From Bacteroides thetaiotaomicron VPI-5482 (lineage in GTDB: Bacteria; Bacteroidota; Bacteroidia; Bacteroidales; Bacteroidaceae), in NCBI RefSeq assembly GCF_000011065.1, contig NC_004663.1:2790001-2854000 (forward strand): a stretch of 64,000 bases of DNA, written 5' to 3'. Shown here one piece after another: positions 42,633-51,588 of the stretch. A model generated the notes under the pieces. That model did no database searches. It worked only from the letters and a program-made list of their open reading frames with translations, and had not been told where the DNA came from. The first letter of the stretch is position 1, and every line of letters begins with the position of its first letter. The translations under genes were made by a program, and so were the position numbers.

Positions 42633-43892
42633 TTATTCTTCCTCTTCGTAAGTCTGATAAAGAAAATCGTTATAGGGGTACTTTTGAACATGCAATTCTT
42701 TCACTCGCTGATAAACTACATCTTTCAGTTCGTCTATATTGATTCGTTCGCGGGCGGAAATAAAGAGGCAGTTGTCCTCCATCTTTGCCATCCACGTCTT
42801 CATCAGTTCTTCGAGTGTTAAGTTTTCCTTTGTTCGGGGGGTAAGGTCGTCCGGCGCCTTCTCCACGTAGGTGTAGGCGTCTATTTTATTGAATATAAGT
42901 ATCATGGGTTTGCCACCGCCGCCAATGTCGGCAAGTGTCTTGTTCACCACTTCGATCTGTTCTTCAAATCCGGGGTGAGAAATATCTACTACATGCACCA
43001 GTAAATCGGCTTCACGCACCTCATCCAAAGTCGATTTGAATGAGTCTACCAGGTCAGTGGGCAACTTACGGATAAATCCGACTGTGTCCGACAGAAGAAA
43101 TGGCAGGTTATCGATGATCACTTTGCGTACTGTTGTATCGAGCGTAGCGAACAGCTTGTTTTCGGCAAACACTTCGCTCTTTGCCAGCAAGTTCATGATG
43201 GTCGACTTTCCAACATTTGTATAGCCGACCAATGCGACACGGATCATACGTCCGCGGTTCTTGCGCTGTGTGGCTTTCTGTTTGTCTATTTCCGCCAGAC
43301 GTTCTTTCAACAGTGACATACGGTTGAGGATAATACGGCGGTCCATTTCGAGCTGCGTTTCACCCGGTCCGCGAAGTCCCACAGAACCTCCTTTACCGCT
43401 TCCGCTACCGGAGCCACCACCCTGACGTTCCAGGTGAGTCCAGAGTCGTTGCAAACGTGGTAACATGTATTTGTACTGAGCCAGTTCTACCTGCGTTTTC
43501 GCATTGGCAGTCTGTGCACGCATCGCAAATATATCGAGGATCAATGAAGTACGGTCTAGTATCTTTACTTTCAGTTCGGCTTCAATGTTACGTATTTGTT
43601 TCGCGGAAAGTTCATCATCAAAGATAACCATTCCCACTTCACGTTCTTCTTCCTCTTCTGTCCGTATATATTGTCTGATCTCTTCCAGTTTTCCTTTTCC
43701 GACATAAGTAACCGAATTGGCTGTCGGCAATTTCTGTGTAAATCGTTTCACTACCTCCGCCCCAGCCGTCTCAGCAAGGAAAGCCAATTCATCCAGATAC
43801 TCGTTCGTTTTCCGCTCATCCTGCATCTGAGTAATGAGTCCGACAAGTACTGCGGTTTCTACTTTGGCTTCGGATATTATAAATTCTTTCAT
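42633..43892 (-). CDS. hflX: GTPase HflX
   Basis: The 419-residue protein is a ribosome-splitting stress GTPase. The N-terminal HflX domain includes VIFDDELSAKQIRNIE; the glycine-rich linker GGSGSGSGKGG and the motif LRGPGETQLE follow near residue 175. G motifs are GYTNVGKST, DTVGF and NKID in canonical order. It is the first gene after the SusC/SusD shufflon on this strand, separated from it by a terminator. Confidence 0.96.
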   Translation of the reverse strand: MKEFIISEAKVETAVLVGLITQMQDERKTNEYLDELAFLAETAGAEVVKRFTQKLPTANSVTYVGKGKLEEIRQYIRTEEEEEREVGMVIFDDELSAKQIRNIEAELKVKILDRTSLILDIFAMRAQTANAKTQVELAQYKYMLPRLQRLWTHLERQGGGSGSGSGKGGSVGLRGPGETQLEMDRRIILNRMSLLKERLAEIDKQKATQRKNRGRMIRVALVGYTNVGKSTIMNLLAKSEVFAENKLFATLDTTVRKVIIDNLPFLLSDTVGFIRKLPTDLVDSFKSTLDEVREADLLVHVVDISHPGFEEQIEVVNKTLADIGGGGKPMILIFNKIDAYTYVEKAPDDLTPRTKENLTLEELMKTWMAKMEDNCLFISARERINIDELKDVVYQRVKELHVQKYPYNDFLYQTYEEEE

Positions 43893-43937
43893 TCTTTAAC
43901 TTCTACTATATAAATCTAAATATGGTCGCAAATATAA

Positions 43938-43976
43938 CAAAAAAAAAAGAGGACAATGTTGTATTGTCCTCTTTTT
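43938..43976 (-). terminator. Rho-independent terminator at the left edge of the shufflon
   Basis: A 14-bp stem (43944-43957 with 43963-43976) and 5-base loop; on the minus strand it is followed by a run of T (complement of the A run at 43939-43948). It ends the susD transcript before hflX. Confidence 0.85.
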
Positions 43977-43999
43977 CGTAACCATTTATAATAATTCAA

Positions 44000-45460
44000 T
44001 TATAAATCAAACCATAACTTTTCCCAAATTTTCGGAGATTCTTTCGGTGCATTGATATTAGCAGTCATCTCTTCCGGGCTATACTCCCATCTTCTGATCA
44101 GTTCTTTTGAAGTTGCATCTTCCGGCACTTGTAAGGTCGGGACTTCATTTCCAGCAGTACCAGAACGTCTCCACTGTACAAACTCCTCAAACGGACGATC
44201 CATTAAATCAATCCACTGCTGCATATGAATCTCATACAGTGCTTTCTCCTGAGTCAGCGCTGTCAATTCCGGCAAACCTGTAACATATGTATCAATATCC
44301 GCTTCCGCTACTCCATAAAATGCACATGCTTCCCGAATGCCTTTCTTATACAATTCATTAGCCTTCGACAAATTCTGAGCAACTCCCAAACCGCGCGCAT
44401 AAGCTTCCGCTTCCAGAAGCAACTGCTCCTGGCAAGAGTATATTAACTCCGGTGCATCTTTTCTGAAAAGATAACTGCTCACAACAGATGATAACATATT
44501 ATCTTTGTCATCAGTAACAGCAGGTTCACGGTTACCTAAGCCTCTATATACACCGTCGGCACCCGGTTCAAAATAACAAGGAATACGGGGGTCATTACGT
44601 TCCTGCATCGGCTTCAGCATATAGTTGCTGGCAAAAAACAATATCTGTGTACCGCCAACCAATTCTATAAGTTCATACTTAGGATTCTGGTTACCCGGTT
44701 CTGCAGAATAAGGGAACACCAAATTATCTGATGCTGATGATACCATGCCTCCAGCCTGTAACAACGTACCAATGGCAGTAGCTTTAGAAGGATCTTTGTC
44801 CACCATAACCATCAGTGTTCTGAACTTTAAAGATTTGGCCAAAGTCATCCATTTATTCATATCACCTTTATAATAGATATCGTATTCATCAATCGCATTG
44901 GCATCATTCAAATCCATGATCTGCAGTGCTTCATCAAGCAATGACAACACCCCATTCAATACACTTTCCTGAGAATCAAATTTCGGATACTTAATTGTTC
45001 CGTTCCAAGATTCAGTGAAAGGGATATCCCCCCATAGCATCGTCGCTTCATACATATGTTCAGCCAACAGAATCTTACACTGTGCAATAGCATTGTGATT
45101 CACCGGATCTGCTTCTTCCGCATTTTTAATAGCCAGCATCAAGTTATTACCACCGACAGAGTAGTAATGTTTCCACGTATTTCCTGTACTATAAGGGGAA
45201 ATGGTATATACCGATTCATCCCAGCCACCATAATCAAGTCCACCATCAACCTGACACTGTGAACTCATTGATAACGGAATATAGAAGTCACCACCGGTAC
45301 GTGTTCCGGCCCAGTTTACGGCTACATAGTTAAACAAATATCCGGGATCAACTTTCTCGGCAGTATTGGGGTCATGGTTGATATCAAGCCAGTCGCTGCA
45401 TGAAGTAAATAACCCACATGTCAAAGCGCTCAATGCATATGCTAATATTTTCTTTTTCAT
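44000..45460 (-). CDS. SusD-like nutrient-binding lipoprotein, silent cassette 2
   Basis: The product is a SusD-like_2 surface lipoprotein that would cap its SusC partner and bind a nutrient, probably a glycan. The signal and lipobox are SALTCGLFTSCSDW. TPR-like helices follow, ending in the conserved C-terminal region (YEIHMQQWIDLMDRPFEEFVQWRRSG). I use the second ATG (MKKKILAY); the first at 45466 adds two residues. It starts about 20 bp after the susC stop. Because that susC lacks a promoter and start in the present orientation, this gene is predicted to be off or low. Confidence 0.88.
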   Translation of the reverse strand: MKKKILAYALSALTCGLFTSCSDWLDINHDPNTAEKVDPGYLFNYVAVNWAGTRTGGDFYIPLSMSSQCQVDGGLDYGGWDESVYTISPYSTGNTWKHYYSVGGNNLMLAIKNAEEADPVNHNAIAQCKILLAEHMYEATMLWGDIPFTESWNGTIKYPKFDSQESVLNGVLSLLDEALQIMDLNDANAIDEYDIYYKGDMNKWMTLAKSLKFRTLMVMVDKDPSKATAIGTLLQAGGMVSSASDNLVFPYSAEPGNQNPKYELIELVGGTQILFFASNYMLKPMQERNDPRIPCYFEPGADGVYRGLGNREPAVTDDKDNMLSSVVSSYLFRKDAPELIYSCQEQLLLEAEAYARGLGVAQNLSKANELYKKGIREACAFYGVAEADIDTYVTGLPELTALTQEKALYEIHMQQWIDLMDRPFEEFVQWRRSGTAGNEVPTLQVPEDATSKELIRRWEYSPEEMTANINAPKESPKIWEKLWFDL

Positions 45461-45479
45461 AATCATGTTCGTTTAATTC

Positions 45480-48380
45480 TTACAATGTTAGTCTGAGATT
45501 AAATCCGAAACTTCTGGTAGAAGGGATACTGTTAAACTCTACACCGCCTCCGATCTGAGAAGGACCGAAGAAGTTAGCTTCCGGATCAATATGCGGCACA
45601 TGATCTTTGATGATCCATAAGTTACGTGCCTCGAAGCCTAAATCCAATGATTTAACAAAGAAACTCTTAAACCATTTACGCGGAAAACTATAGGACAATT
45701 GCACTTCTCTAAGTTTCACAAATGATGCATTATAGATATTTCCTTCATTATTACTGGAGTTCGCCACATGCTGCCAGTAGTCCTGCATACTCTTCACCGG
45801 AACATCATTAGGTCTGTAAGTTCCGTCATCCTGAAGAATAACACCCGGTTCAATAAAAGAGGCATCTTCACGGTGAGCCACTGTTTCTGCAGCCAAACCA
45901 CTGCTTCTCAAATTAGCTACTGTTTCCGAATATAAGGAACCTCCATGACGGATATCAATCAAGAAACTAAAAGTCAGCCCTTTATAAGTAAGTGTATTGT
46001 TGATACCCATTGTAAAGTCAGGATAAACGTCTCCCAAACGTACGTTATTGACTGTTTCTCTCAAACCTGTCTTAGAGTTGATTACATAATTACCTTGATC
46101 ATCACGCTTCCAGGCAGTACCGTACAAACCGAACGAATCACCTTTGGCAGCCTTAATCTGCAAACCACTCAATCCGCTAGTCAATGTATATTCATCAAGT
46201 CCTTCAGCCAACTCTTCTACAGTCTGCTTATTAGAAGCAAACGTTGCATCCAAGTCCCATTTAAAGTTACGTGTTTCTACAGGAGTCAAGCCCAAAGTTA
46301 CTTCGACACCCTTATTGGCAATCTTTCCGGCATTGATATTATTAGCAAAGTAACCTGTTGATAACGGGACATCAATACTTACAATCTGATTCTTTGTGAT
46401 ATTGCTATAATAAGTCATATCCAAACGAATCTTTCCACCAAAAAAACGTAAATCAGCTCCGACTTCGAATGAACTTTGGTTCTGAGGTTTCAAGTTTTCA
46501 TTCGGCAGAACACGAGGCCCGGTAAAACCAACCAGTCCCATGTGTGGGAAAGTATTGACATTACCCAGATATTGCAAAAAGTAAGTACTAGCTGGAGTAT
46601 ATTTAAATGCCAAATTGTACGGATCTTCGTCACTACCCACATTCGCATAACTTAAACGAATCTTACCGTAATTCAGGATGTCTTTATTCTCCATCAATTC
46701 TGTGAAAATAAAGCTACCGCTGATAGATGGATAGAAATAAGAACGGTTATTAATAGGCAGAGTAGACGACCAGTCATTACGTCCTGTTACATTAATAAAA
46801 AGCATATCTTTGTATCCCAAGCTAATATCTCCGTATAAACCGACAAGACGTTTCTTTTCATAATAATTCACCGGAGTAGTAGATTTCGCATTAGTATATG
46901 TATACAATCCGTCAACTACCAGGTTCTGAGCTTGTACATTTTCATTCTTCCATTCTTCCTGATAGAGATTATGACCTACCATCGCCTTAAAATGATAATC
47001 ATTGGCAAAAGTCTTCTCATAGGAAACCATTAAGTCATTATTTATAATTCTTTTATACAAATTCCAAGTCTGAAACTTACCATTTAAGGCTCCTACAGTA
47101 CCCTTTGCGTAAAGTTTACGTCTTCCTTCTGTATAGAAGTCAGTTCCGGCATTGTTAGTGATAGTCAATCCTTCAATCGGCTTATAAGTCAATGTGATAT
47201 TACCGATCATACGATCCAGATTATTGGTAAATTTATTCTTATTAATAATCCAGTACGGATTATTACTTTTGCCTTCCGGATCCAACGTAACCTGTTTGCC
47301 ATTTTCATCAATCCAGTTCTGCTTAATATCATGAATATCAATCGTTCTTGGCAATCCATTGATTAAAGGAATCAGCAAGTTGCTATCATTTGCCCCCTGT
47401 GCCGGACGACCTTCAGAATCTGAACGTATATATTGGGCAGAGATGCGTCCTGTGAAGTTGCTAGTAAAGTTCATACCTGCATTCACAGAGAATGCATATT
47501 TGTTATAGTCAGAACCTGGCACAACACCGGTCTGATTAGTAGAAGTAAAGCTCAAACGGAAATCAGCCTTTTCACCACCTCCGGCTACTGACACATTATT
47601 AATATAGCTCATTCCGGTTTCATAGAAATCCTTCACATTATCAGGATTTGCTTTCAAGGTCACTTTATCTCCTTTATAATCTGTAAATTGCTGATCTTGT
47701 ACCGATGAAATCTTCGGTCCCCATCCATTCAGCATTTTTACATTATATACTCCGTAGCTACCTTGTGCATACTCATTCTGGAAATCAGGCAATTTAAGTA
47801 CATTCTCAAATCGTGTTGAAGAGTTTACCGTAACAAATACCGGTGAATTCTTCTTCCCTTTCTTAGTAGTAATAACAATTGCACCGTCTTTTGCACGTGC
47901 TCCATACAATGCAGTTGCAGCTGCACCCTTCAATACGTTAATAGATTCAATATCGTCAGAGTTGATATCTCCTGCACGGTTACCTACATCGACTATACCA
48001 TTGGTTCTGTCAGGATTGTAAGAACCATTGTCAATAGGAAGTCCGTCAATAATAAATAAAGGGGAAGAAACTGTGCCAATAGAGGAAGCACCACGAATCT
48101 GTATACTTGAACTACCACCTACCGTTCCAGACGACTGTGCAATTTGCAAACCTGCAATCTTACCGGACAATGAATTAAGCACATTACTTTCACGCGCTTT
48201 AGTTATCTCATCTCCTTTTACACTGGATACTGCATAACCTAAAGATTTTTCAGATCGCTTAATACCCATAGCTGTTACCACTACCTCTTCAAGATTCTGA
48301 GAATCAGACTTTAACAAAACTTTCAAAGTAGGTTTGATTACGACTTCTTGTGTTTGCATACCAATATACGAAATCTGCAA
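45480..48380 (-). CDS. SusC-like TonB-dependent receptor, silent 5'-truncated cassette 2
   Basis: The frame gives 966 residues of an outer-membrane receptor: plug domain (VVVTAMGIKRSEKSLGYA, IQIRGASSIG) and beta-barrel to the closing NLRLTL. It lacks a start ATG, signal peptide and most of the carboxypeptidase-like N-terminal domain. Reading upstream in frame gives SSAKTLQ and then a TGA eight codons before the core. The frame starts only by courtesy of an internal TTG. Fifty-three bases at its 5' end (48343-48395) are identical to 57260-57312 of the active susC in the opposite orientation. Inversion would yield a 1038-residue receptor. I treat it as a reserve cassette, not a pseudogene. Confidence 0.9.
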   Translation of the reverse strand: MQISYIGMQTQEVVIKPTLKVLLKSDSQNLEEVVVTAMGIKRSEKSLGYAVSSVKGDEITKARESNVLNSLSGKIAGLQIAQSSGTVGGSSSIQIRGASSIGTVSSPLFIIDGLPIDNGSYNPDRTNGIVDVGNRAGDINSDDIESINVLKGAAATALYGARAKDGAIVITTKKGKKNSPVFVTVNSSTRFENVLKLPDFQNEYAQGSYGVYNVKMLNGWGPKISSVQDQQFTDYKGDKVTLKANPDNVKDFYETGMSYINNVSVAGGGEKADFRLSFTSTNQTGVVPGSDYNKYAFSVNAGMNFTSNFTGRISAQYIRSDSEGRPAQGANDSNLLIPLINGLPRTIDIHDIKQNWIDENGKQVTLDPEGKSNNPYWIINKNKFTNNLDRMIGNITLTYKPIEGLTITNNAGTDFYTEGRRKLYAKGTVGALNGKFQTWNLYKRIINNDLMVSYEKTFANDYHFKAMVGHNLYQEEWKNENVQAQNLVVDGLYTYTNAKSTTPVNYYEKKRLVGLYGDISLGYKDMLFINVTGRNDWSSTLPINNRSYFYPSISGSFIFTELMENKDILNYGKIRLSYANVGSDEDPYNLAFKYTPASTYFLQYLGNVNTFPHMGLVGFTGPRVLPNENLKPQNQSSFEVGADLRFFGGKIRLDMTYYSNITKNQIVSIDVPLSTGYFANNINAGKIANKGVEVTLGLTPVETRNFKWDLDATFASNKQTVEELAEGLDEYTLTSGLSGLQIKAAKGDSFGLYGTAWKRDDQGNYVINSKTGLRETVNNVRLGDVYPDFTMGINNTLTYKGLTFSFLIDIRHGGSLYSETVANLRSSGLAAETVAHREDASFIEPGVILQDDGTYRPNDVPVKSMQDYWQHVANSSNNEGNIYNASFVKLREVQLSYSFPRKWFKSFFVKSLDLGFEARNLWIIKDHVPHIDPEANFFGPSQIGGGVEFNSIPSTRSFGFNLRLTL

Positions 48381-48395
48381 AGTCTTTGCAGAACT
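48376..48395 (-). repeat. Shufflon crossover site, silent cassette 2
   Basis: On the minus strand this is agttctgcaaagactttgca, identical to 57260-57279 and 54579-54560. It contains the palindrome CTGCAAAG-A-CTTTGCAG, a likely pair of recombinase-binding arms around a central A. The orientation is opposite to the active copy, which predicts inversion. Confidence 0.85.
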
Positions 48396-48794
48396 AATGG
48401 ATTTATATATAACTGATAATCAGTTAGGTATATAGGGGATAAATCAGTAACACCAGTCGATATTTTATCAAGCAGAAATAGCTTATATATCTATTTGACA
48501 GTTAATTACCCTAATTCAGCTAATGTTTTACTCTCTTTTATGTAATACCACTTCTCTACCGAAATGAAAACTATTTATCTTATAATCAATATTATATCTA
48601 TAAAACAAGGAGCTATTATAAACAAAAAATAGTATCATGCTATAAGAGGCGCTTTTATTTGTATACAATTAATCAGGTAATGGATGTTGCTAATTAAAAA
48701 CATTGTCCCATTCATTTTTCTTTTAAAGGCAAGGAAATATTGTAAATATTGGAGACTGCTTATATATTGATCTGTCTTAGTTGAGGTTAGATTG
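48396..48794. other. Non-coding gap next to silent cassette 2
   Basis: No gene is seen. Near its left edge the dyad aactgat-a-atcagtt (about 48410-48424) may bind a regulator or be the scar of an old junction. The remainder is AT-rich without clear promoter boxes towards the silent susC, in line with that cassette being off. Confidence 0.4.
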
Positions 48795-48825
48795 CAAAAA
48801 GGCTGCTCCGATCATTGGAACAGCC
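48795..48825 (-). terminator. Terminator after the silent cassette 1 gene set
   Basis: On the minus strand ggctgttcc pairs with ggagcagcc (48825-48817 with 48809-48801) and is followed by TTTTTG. It would stop transcription of cassette 1 before cassette 2. Confidence 0.75.
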
Positions 48826-48848
48826 CTCTCTATATTTAAACTCTTCTG

Positions 48849-49349
48849 TTAAAAATCGTCAGCAGGGAAACCTGTTCGACGGAAGCCTGAAACTTTATAA
48901 GTTAATCCATCTTCATCGTCGTCGAATTGTACCATATATACGATACTGTCAGCAGGCATACCACTAGGAGTTGTGGCAGCTTTTTCCAGTACCTTGCCAT
49001 CAGTTATTTTCACTTTGGATTCATATGTTACATTATCCACAAAGCCTGTTGTCGAGAAAGTCCTCGCTGCATAATTCACGTTTACTTTCAGTTTATATTC
49101 CCAGAAGTTTCCTAAATCATCCAACCACATTTCAGTTTCACTGTTGCTGGCTGTATTGTAAGTACTCATTTGCAGATGTCCTGCTCCGAAAGGATCTTCT
49201 ACTTCTTTCCCGTCAATAAATGCATTCACTGTCACCCACCAGTCTCCTGCCATTTTTTCAACAGCAGTACCACCTGGTTCTGTATCGTTGTCGCATGCCA
49301 CGAATGTAAAAGCCAGTGAAGCTAAAAGTAATATCATATATTTCTTCAT
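48849..49349 (-). CDS. Lipid-binding-like lipoprotein of silent cassette 1
   Basis: The 166-residue protein has a lipoprotein signal (ASLAFTFVACDND) and a small beta-rich domain with MAGDWWVTVNAF at its start, matching the family named lipid-binding putative hydrolase (PF12888 as remembered). It is a surface or periplasmic accessory of SusC/SusD systems. No enzymatic residues are obvious. It is the last gene of cassette 1, 10 bp after the Ig-like lipoprotein gene, and is followed by a terminator. Confidence 0.75.
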   Translation of the reverse strand: MKKYMILLLASLAFTFVACDNDTEPGGTAVEKMAGDWWVTVNAFIDGKEVEDPFGAGHLQMSTYNTASNSETEMWLDDLGNFWEYKLKVNVNYAARTFSTTGFVDNVTYESKVKITDGKVLEKAATTPSGMPADSIVYMVQFDDDEDGLTYKVSGFRRTGFPADDF

Positions 49350-49359
49350 AATCGTATTT

Positions 49360-50052
49360 TTATTGTTTTACTATAATGTCAAAAGATAGCTGACCGGCAT
49401 AAGCAACAGTCCATTTCAGAGTCCCAGTCGCAGGGTCCAATAATGTATTAGTCATTTGATCCATGGAATCTCCCCAACCTGCAACATAACTTTCCAGAGG
49501 AGTAATGGTATTATCATCATTCAATTCGAATTTGCCAACCATTGCATAGTCCGGTCCATAGCCAGCACGCTGGTCATACCAGCCTCCTAAGAAATCGCTG
49601 ATATAAAAAATCCCCGGTTCCATCTGGAAAATCACAATCTCATATCCACTGAAAGCTACCACAGAAGGGGCGGTACGTTTGCTTCCTTCGGCTACGGTAT
49701 AAATTCCGGATTTCAAAGGAGAAGCAGTATTATCTGCCACATATACTGTTCGTGTAAATGTTTTGGCAAAACCGTCCTCGTTGTATGCCGCATATACTAA
49801 ATTGTAGATTCCCGGAGTGTTGACATCAACACTACCTTTTATCTGAACAGATTCAGTAATATCTTCTCCGTTCATTTCCGCATAATATCCCGGCTCCACA
49901 AAGGGTTGCCCTTTTTCTAAAACGATCTTTTCATCACCCTCTCTTTCCAACGTAACAAAATAGGTGACTTTAGAAGTGTCATCTGTTGATTTGTCGCAAG
50001 CTCCAAAGACAAACGGCAAACATACTAATATGCTGTATATTATATTTTTCAT
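49360..50052 (-). CDS. Ig-like (DUF5011/DUF5012-type) lipoprotein of silent cassette 1
   Basis: The 230-residue protein carries a lipobox (VFGACDKS), an Ig-like domain of DUF5011 type at about 28-105 (EPGYYAEMNGEDITESVQIKGS, TPGIYNLVYAAYN) and a beta-rich C-terminal domain. Such lipoproteins commonly accompany SusC/SusD pairs and are thought to help bind glycans or proteins at the surface. It is 27 bp after susD of cassette 1. Confidence 0.75.
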   Translation of the reverse strand: MKNIIYSILVCLPFVFGACDKSTDDTSKVTYFVTLEREGDEKIVLEKGQPFVEPGYYAEMNGEDITESVQIKGSVDVNTPGIYNLVYAAYNEDGFAKTFTRTVYVADNTASPLKSGIYTVAEGSKRTAPSVVAFSGYEIVIFQMEPGIFYISDFLGGWYDQRAGYGPDYAMVGKFELNDDNTITPLESYVAGWGDSMDQMTNTLLDPATGTLKWTVAYAGQLSFDIIVKQ

Positions 50053-50079
50053 ACGTAAAACTTACTAAGTTATTGGTTA

Positions 50080-51576
50080 CTATTTGATATCCCACCAAAC
50101 CGGAGTACTTCCCGGTACCCCTGCAGGAGTATTCACATTTTGCTGACGTGCGCTTAATGGATAAGTCATACGTTTCATCAGTCCACCCGCTTCCAGACCA
50201 TTAGTCCATGGAGCAACTAACTCTCCCGGAGTGTATACTGACTCACTAGCCTGTATCTGTGCTGCTGAATAAGAAGACAGTTTCGGACAATCTGTACGAC
50301 GAATCTCACTCCATGCTTCCATATGATCCATGTAGAAAAGAGATACCCATTTCTGCATATATATCAAGTTTAACTTGTCTGCCTGTGTAGAAGCAGCAGA
50401 CCATGCACACGCTCCTTCCAAAATGGTATTCTCTTGACCTGCAAATCCACGAACGGCAAAGTCTGCAGTTACACCTGCTTCATAAGCACTCTTTGCATTC
50501 GCATCATCATTGTGAAAACGAGCATATACCTCAGCTATCAGGAATTGTAATTCAGCCTGAGTAAAGAAATAGACAGGTTTTGTGGCTCCGATAGAGTAAT
50601 CAATCGCACTTACGTTTTTGTTTTTCCAGTTGTCAGTACCCAGAATGCTTTGCATATGTGTTTTTCCTCCGGGAAGTTGACCGACATACTTTCCATCCGC
50701 ATCTGTTTTACTAATACCATAAGCGATTCGAGGGTCTCCCGTGCTGCTTAAATAAGATACTAACGGATAGGCAGCACAATGATTACCGGTCAAGCCGACC
50801 GCATTCGTATTATACCATGGATTCCGTTTGTCTGTTTCATCCAAGAAACAATCCAATTTCACGTCACCGGTAAAGAATTCGTTGTTTTGTACTAAGGTCT
50901 TCACTTTCTCTGTATACGAAGCCGCATCTATGTTGGCATCAATGAAACGCAGATACATACGGAGGCGAAGAGCATTGGCAAAACCTTTCCATTGAGCGAT
51001 ATTTTTATTGAATATCAAATCCGGCACATCCATACCACTTCCATCCAAAGCAGCTTCTGCCGCATCTATCTCACCTAATATACCTTTATATACTGTTTCA
51101 CCCGTATCCCACTTAGGTGTGGCATTGGCATTACCTTGCAGAGCTTCCGAATAAGGTGAGTCACTGGTATTATCTACCATTATCTGAAAGGCATATGCTC
51201 TTAGTATGGTAGTAGCGAATCGGTCGGCAGGGTTTGTGGTCTTTTCCAGCACCTGCTTTGCATCTTCCAAAGCTCCTGCAAACAGGATTCTATAAGAATA
51301 ATCCATTTGCTGGGAAGATTCGGTAAATGTATATTCACATAGAGTGTTATACTGATTCGACTCCGGTTTCTGTTCATAGTACTGAGCGAAAAAGCCAGCG
51401 TAATTATAAATTTCTCCGCCTACCGCCGAAGCAATGGAAGCACTGATAGAGGGGAATATCAAATCCGCCGTCACCTGATCATTCATCGGGTAGTTCGGGT
51501 CGTCATTGATGTTCAGGTCGCAACCTGCAAACAATGCTGTTGTTGCTAATGATGCATATAATAATATTTTTTTCAT
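50080..51576 (-). CDS. SusD-like nutrient-binding lipoprotein, silent cassette 1
   Basis: The 498-residue protein is of SusD-like_2 type with lipobox LFAGCDLN and the conserved MQKWVSLFYMDHMEAWSEIRR near the C-terminus. It begins 12 bp after its SusC partner's stop codon and is cotranslated with two further lipoproteins. Without the inversion that supplies a promoter to its operon, expression should be low. Confidence 0.88.
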   Translation of the reverse strand: MKKILLYASLATTALFAGCDLNINDDPNYPMNDQVTADLIFPSISASIASAVGGEIYNYAGFFAQYYEQKPESNQYNTLCEYTFTESSQQMDYSYRILFAGALEDAKQVLEKTTNPADRFATTILRAYAFQIMVDNTSDSPYSEALQGNANATPKWDTGETVYKGILGEIDAAEAALDGSGMDVPDLIFNKNIAQWKGFANALRLRMYLRFIDANIDAASYTEKVKTLVQNNEFFTGDVKLDCFLDETDKRNPWYNTNAVGLTGNHCAAYPLVSYLSSTGDPRIAYGISKTDADGKYVGQLPGGKTHMQSILGTDNWKNKNVSAIDYSIGATKPVYFFTQAELQFLIAEVYARFHNDDANAKSAYEAGVTADFAVRGFAGQENTILEGACAWSAASTQADKLNLIYMQKWVSLFYMDHMEAWSEIRRTDCPKLSSYSAAQIQASESVYTPGELVAPWTNGLEAGGLMKRMTYPLSARQQNVNTPAGVPGSTPVWWDIK

Positions 51577-51588
51577 TTTTATTCCTGT

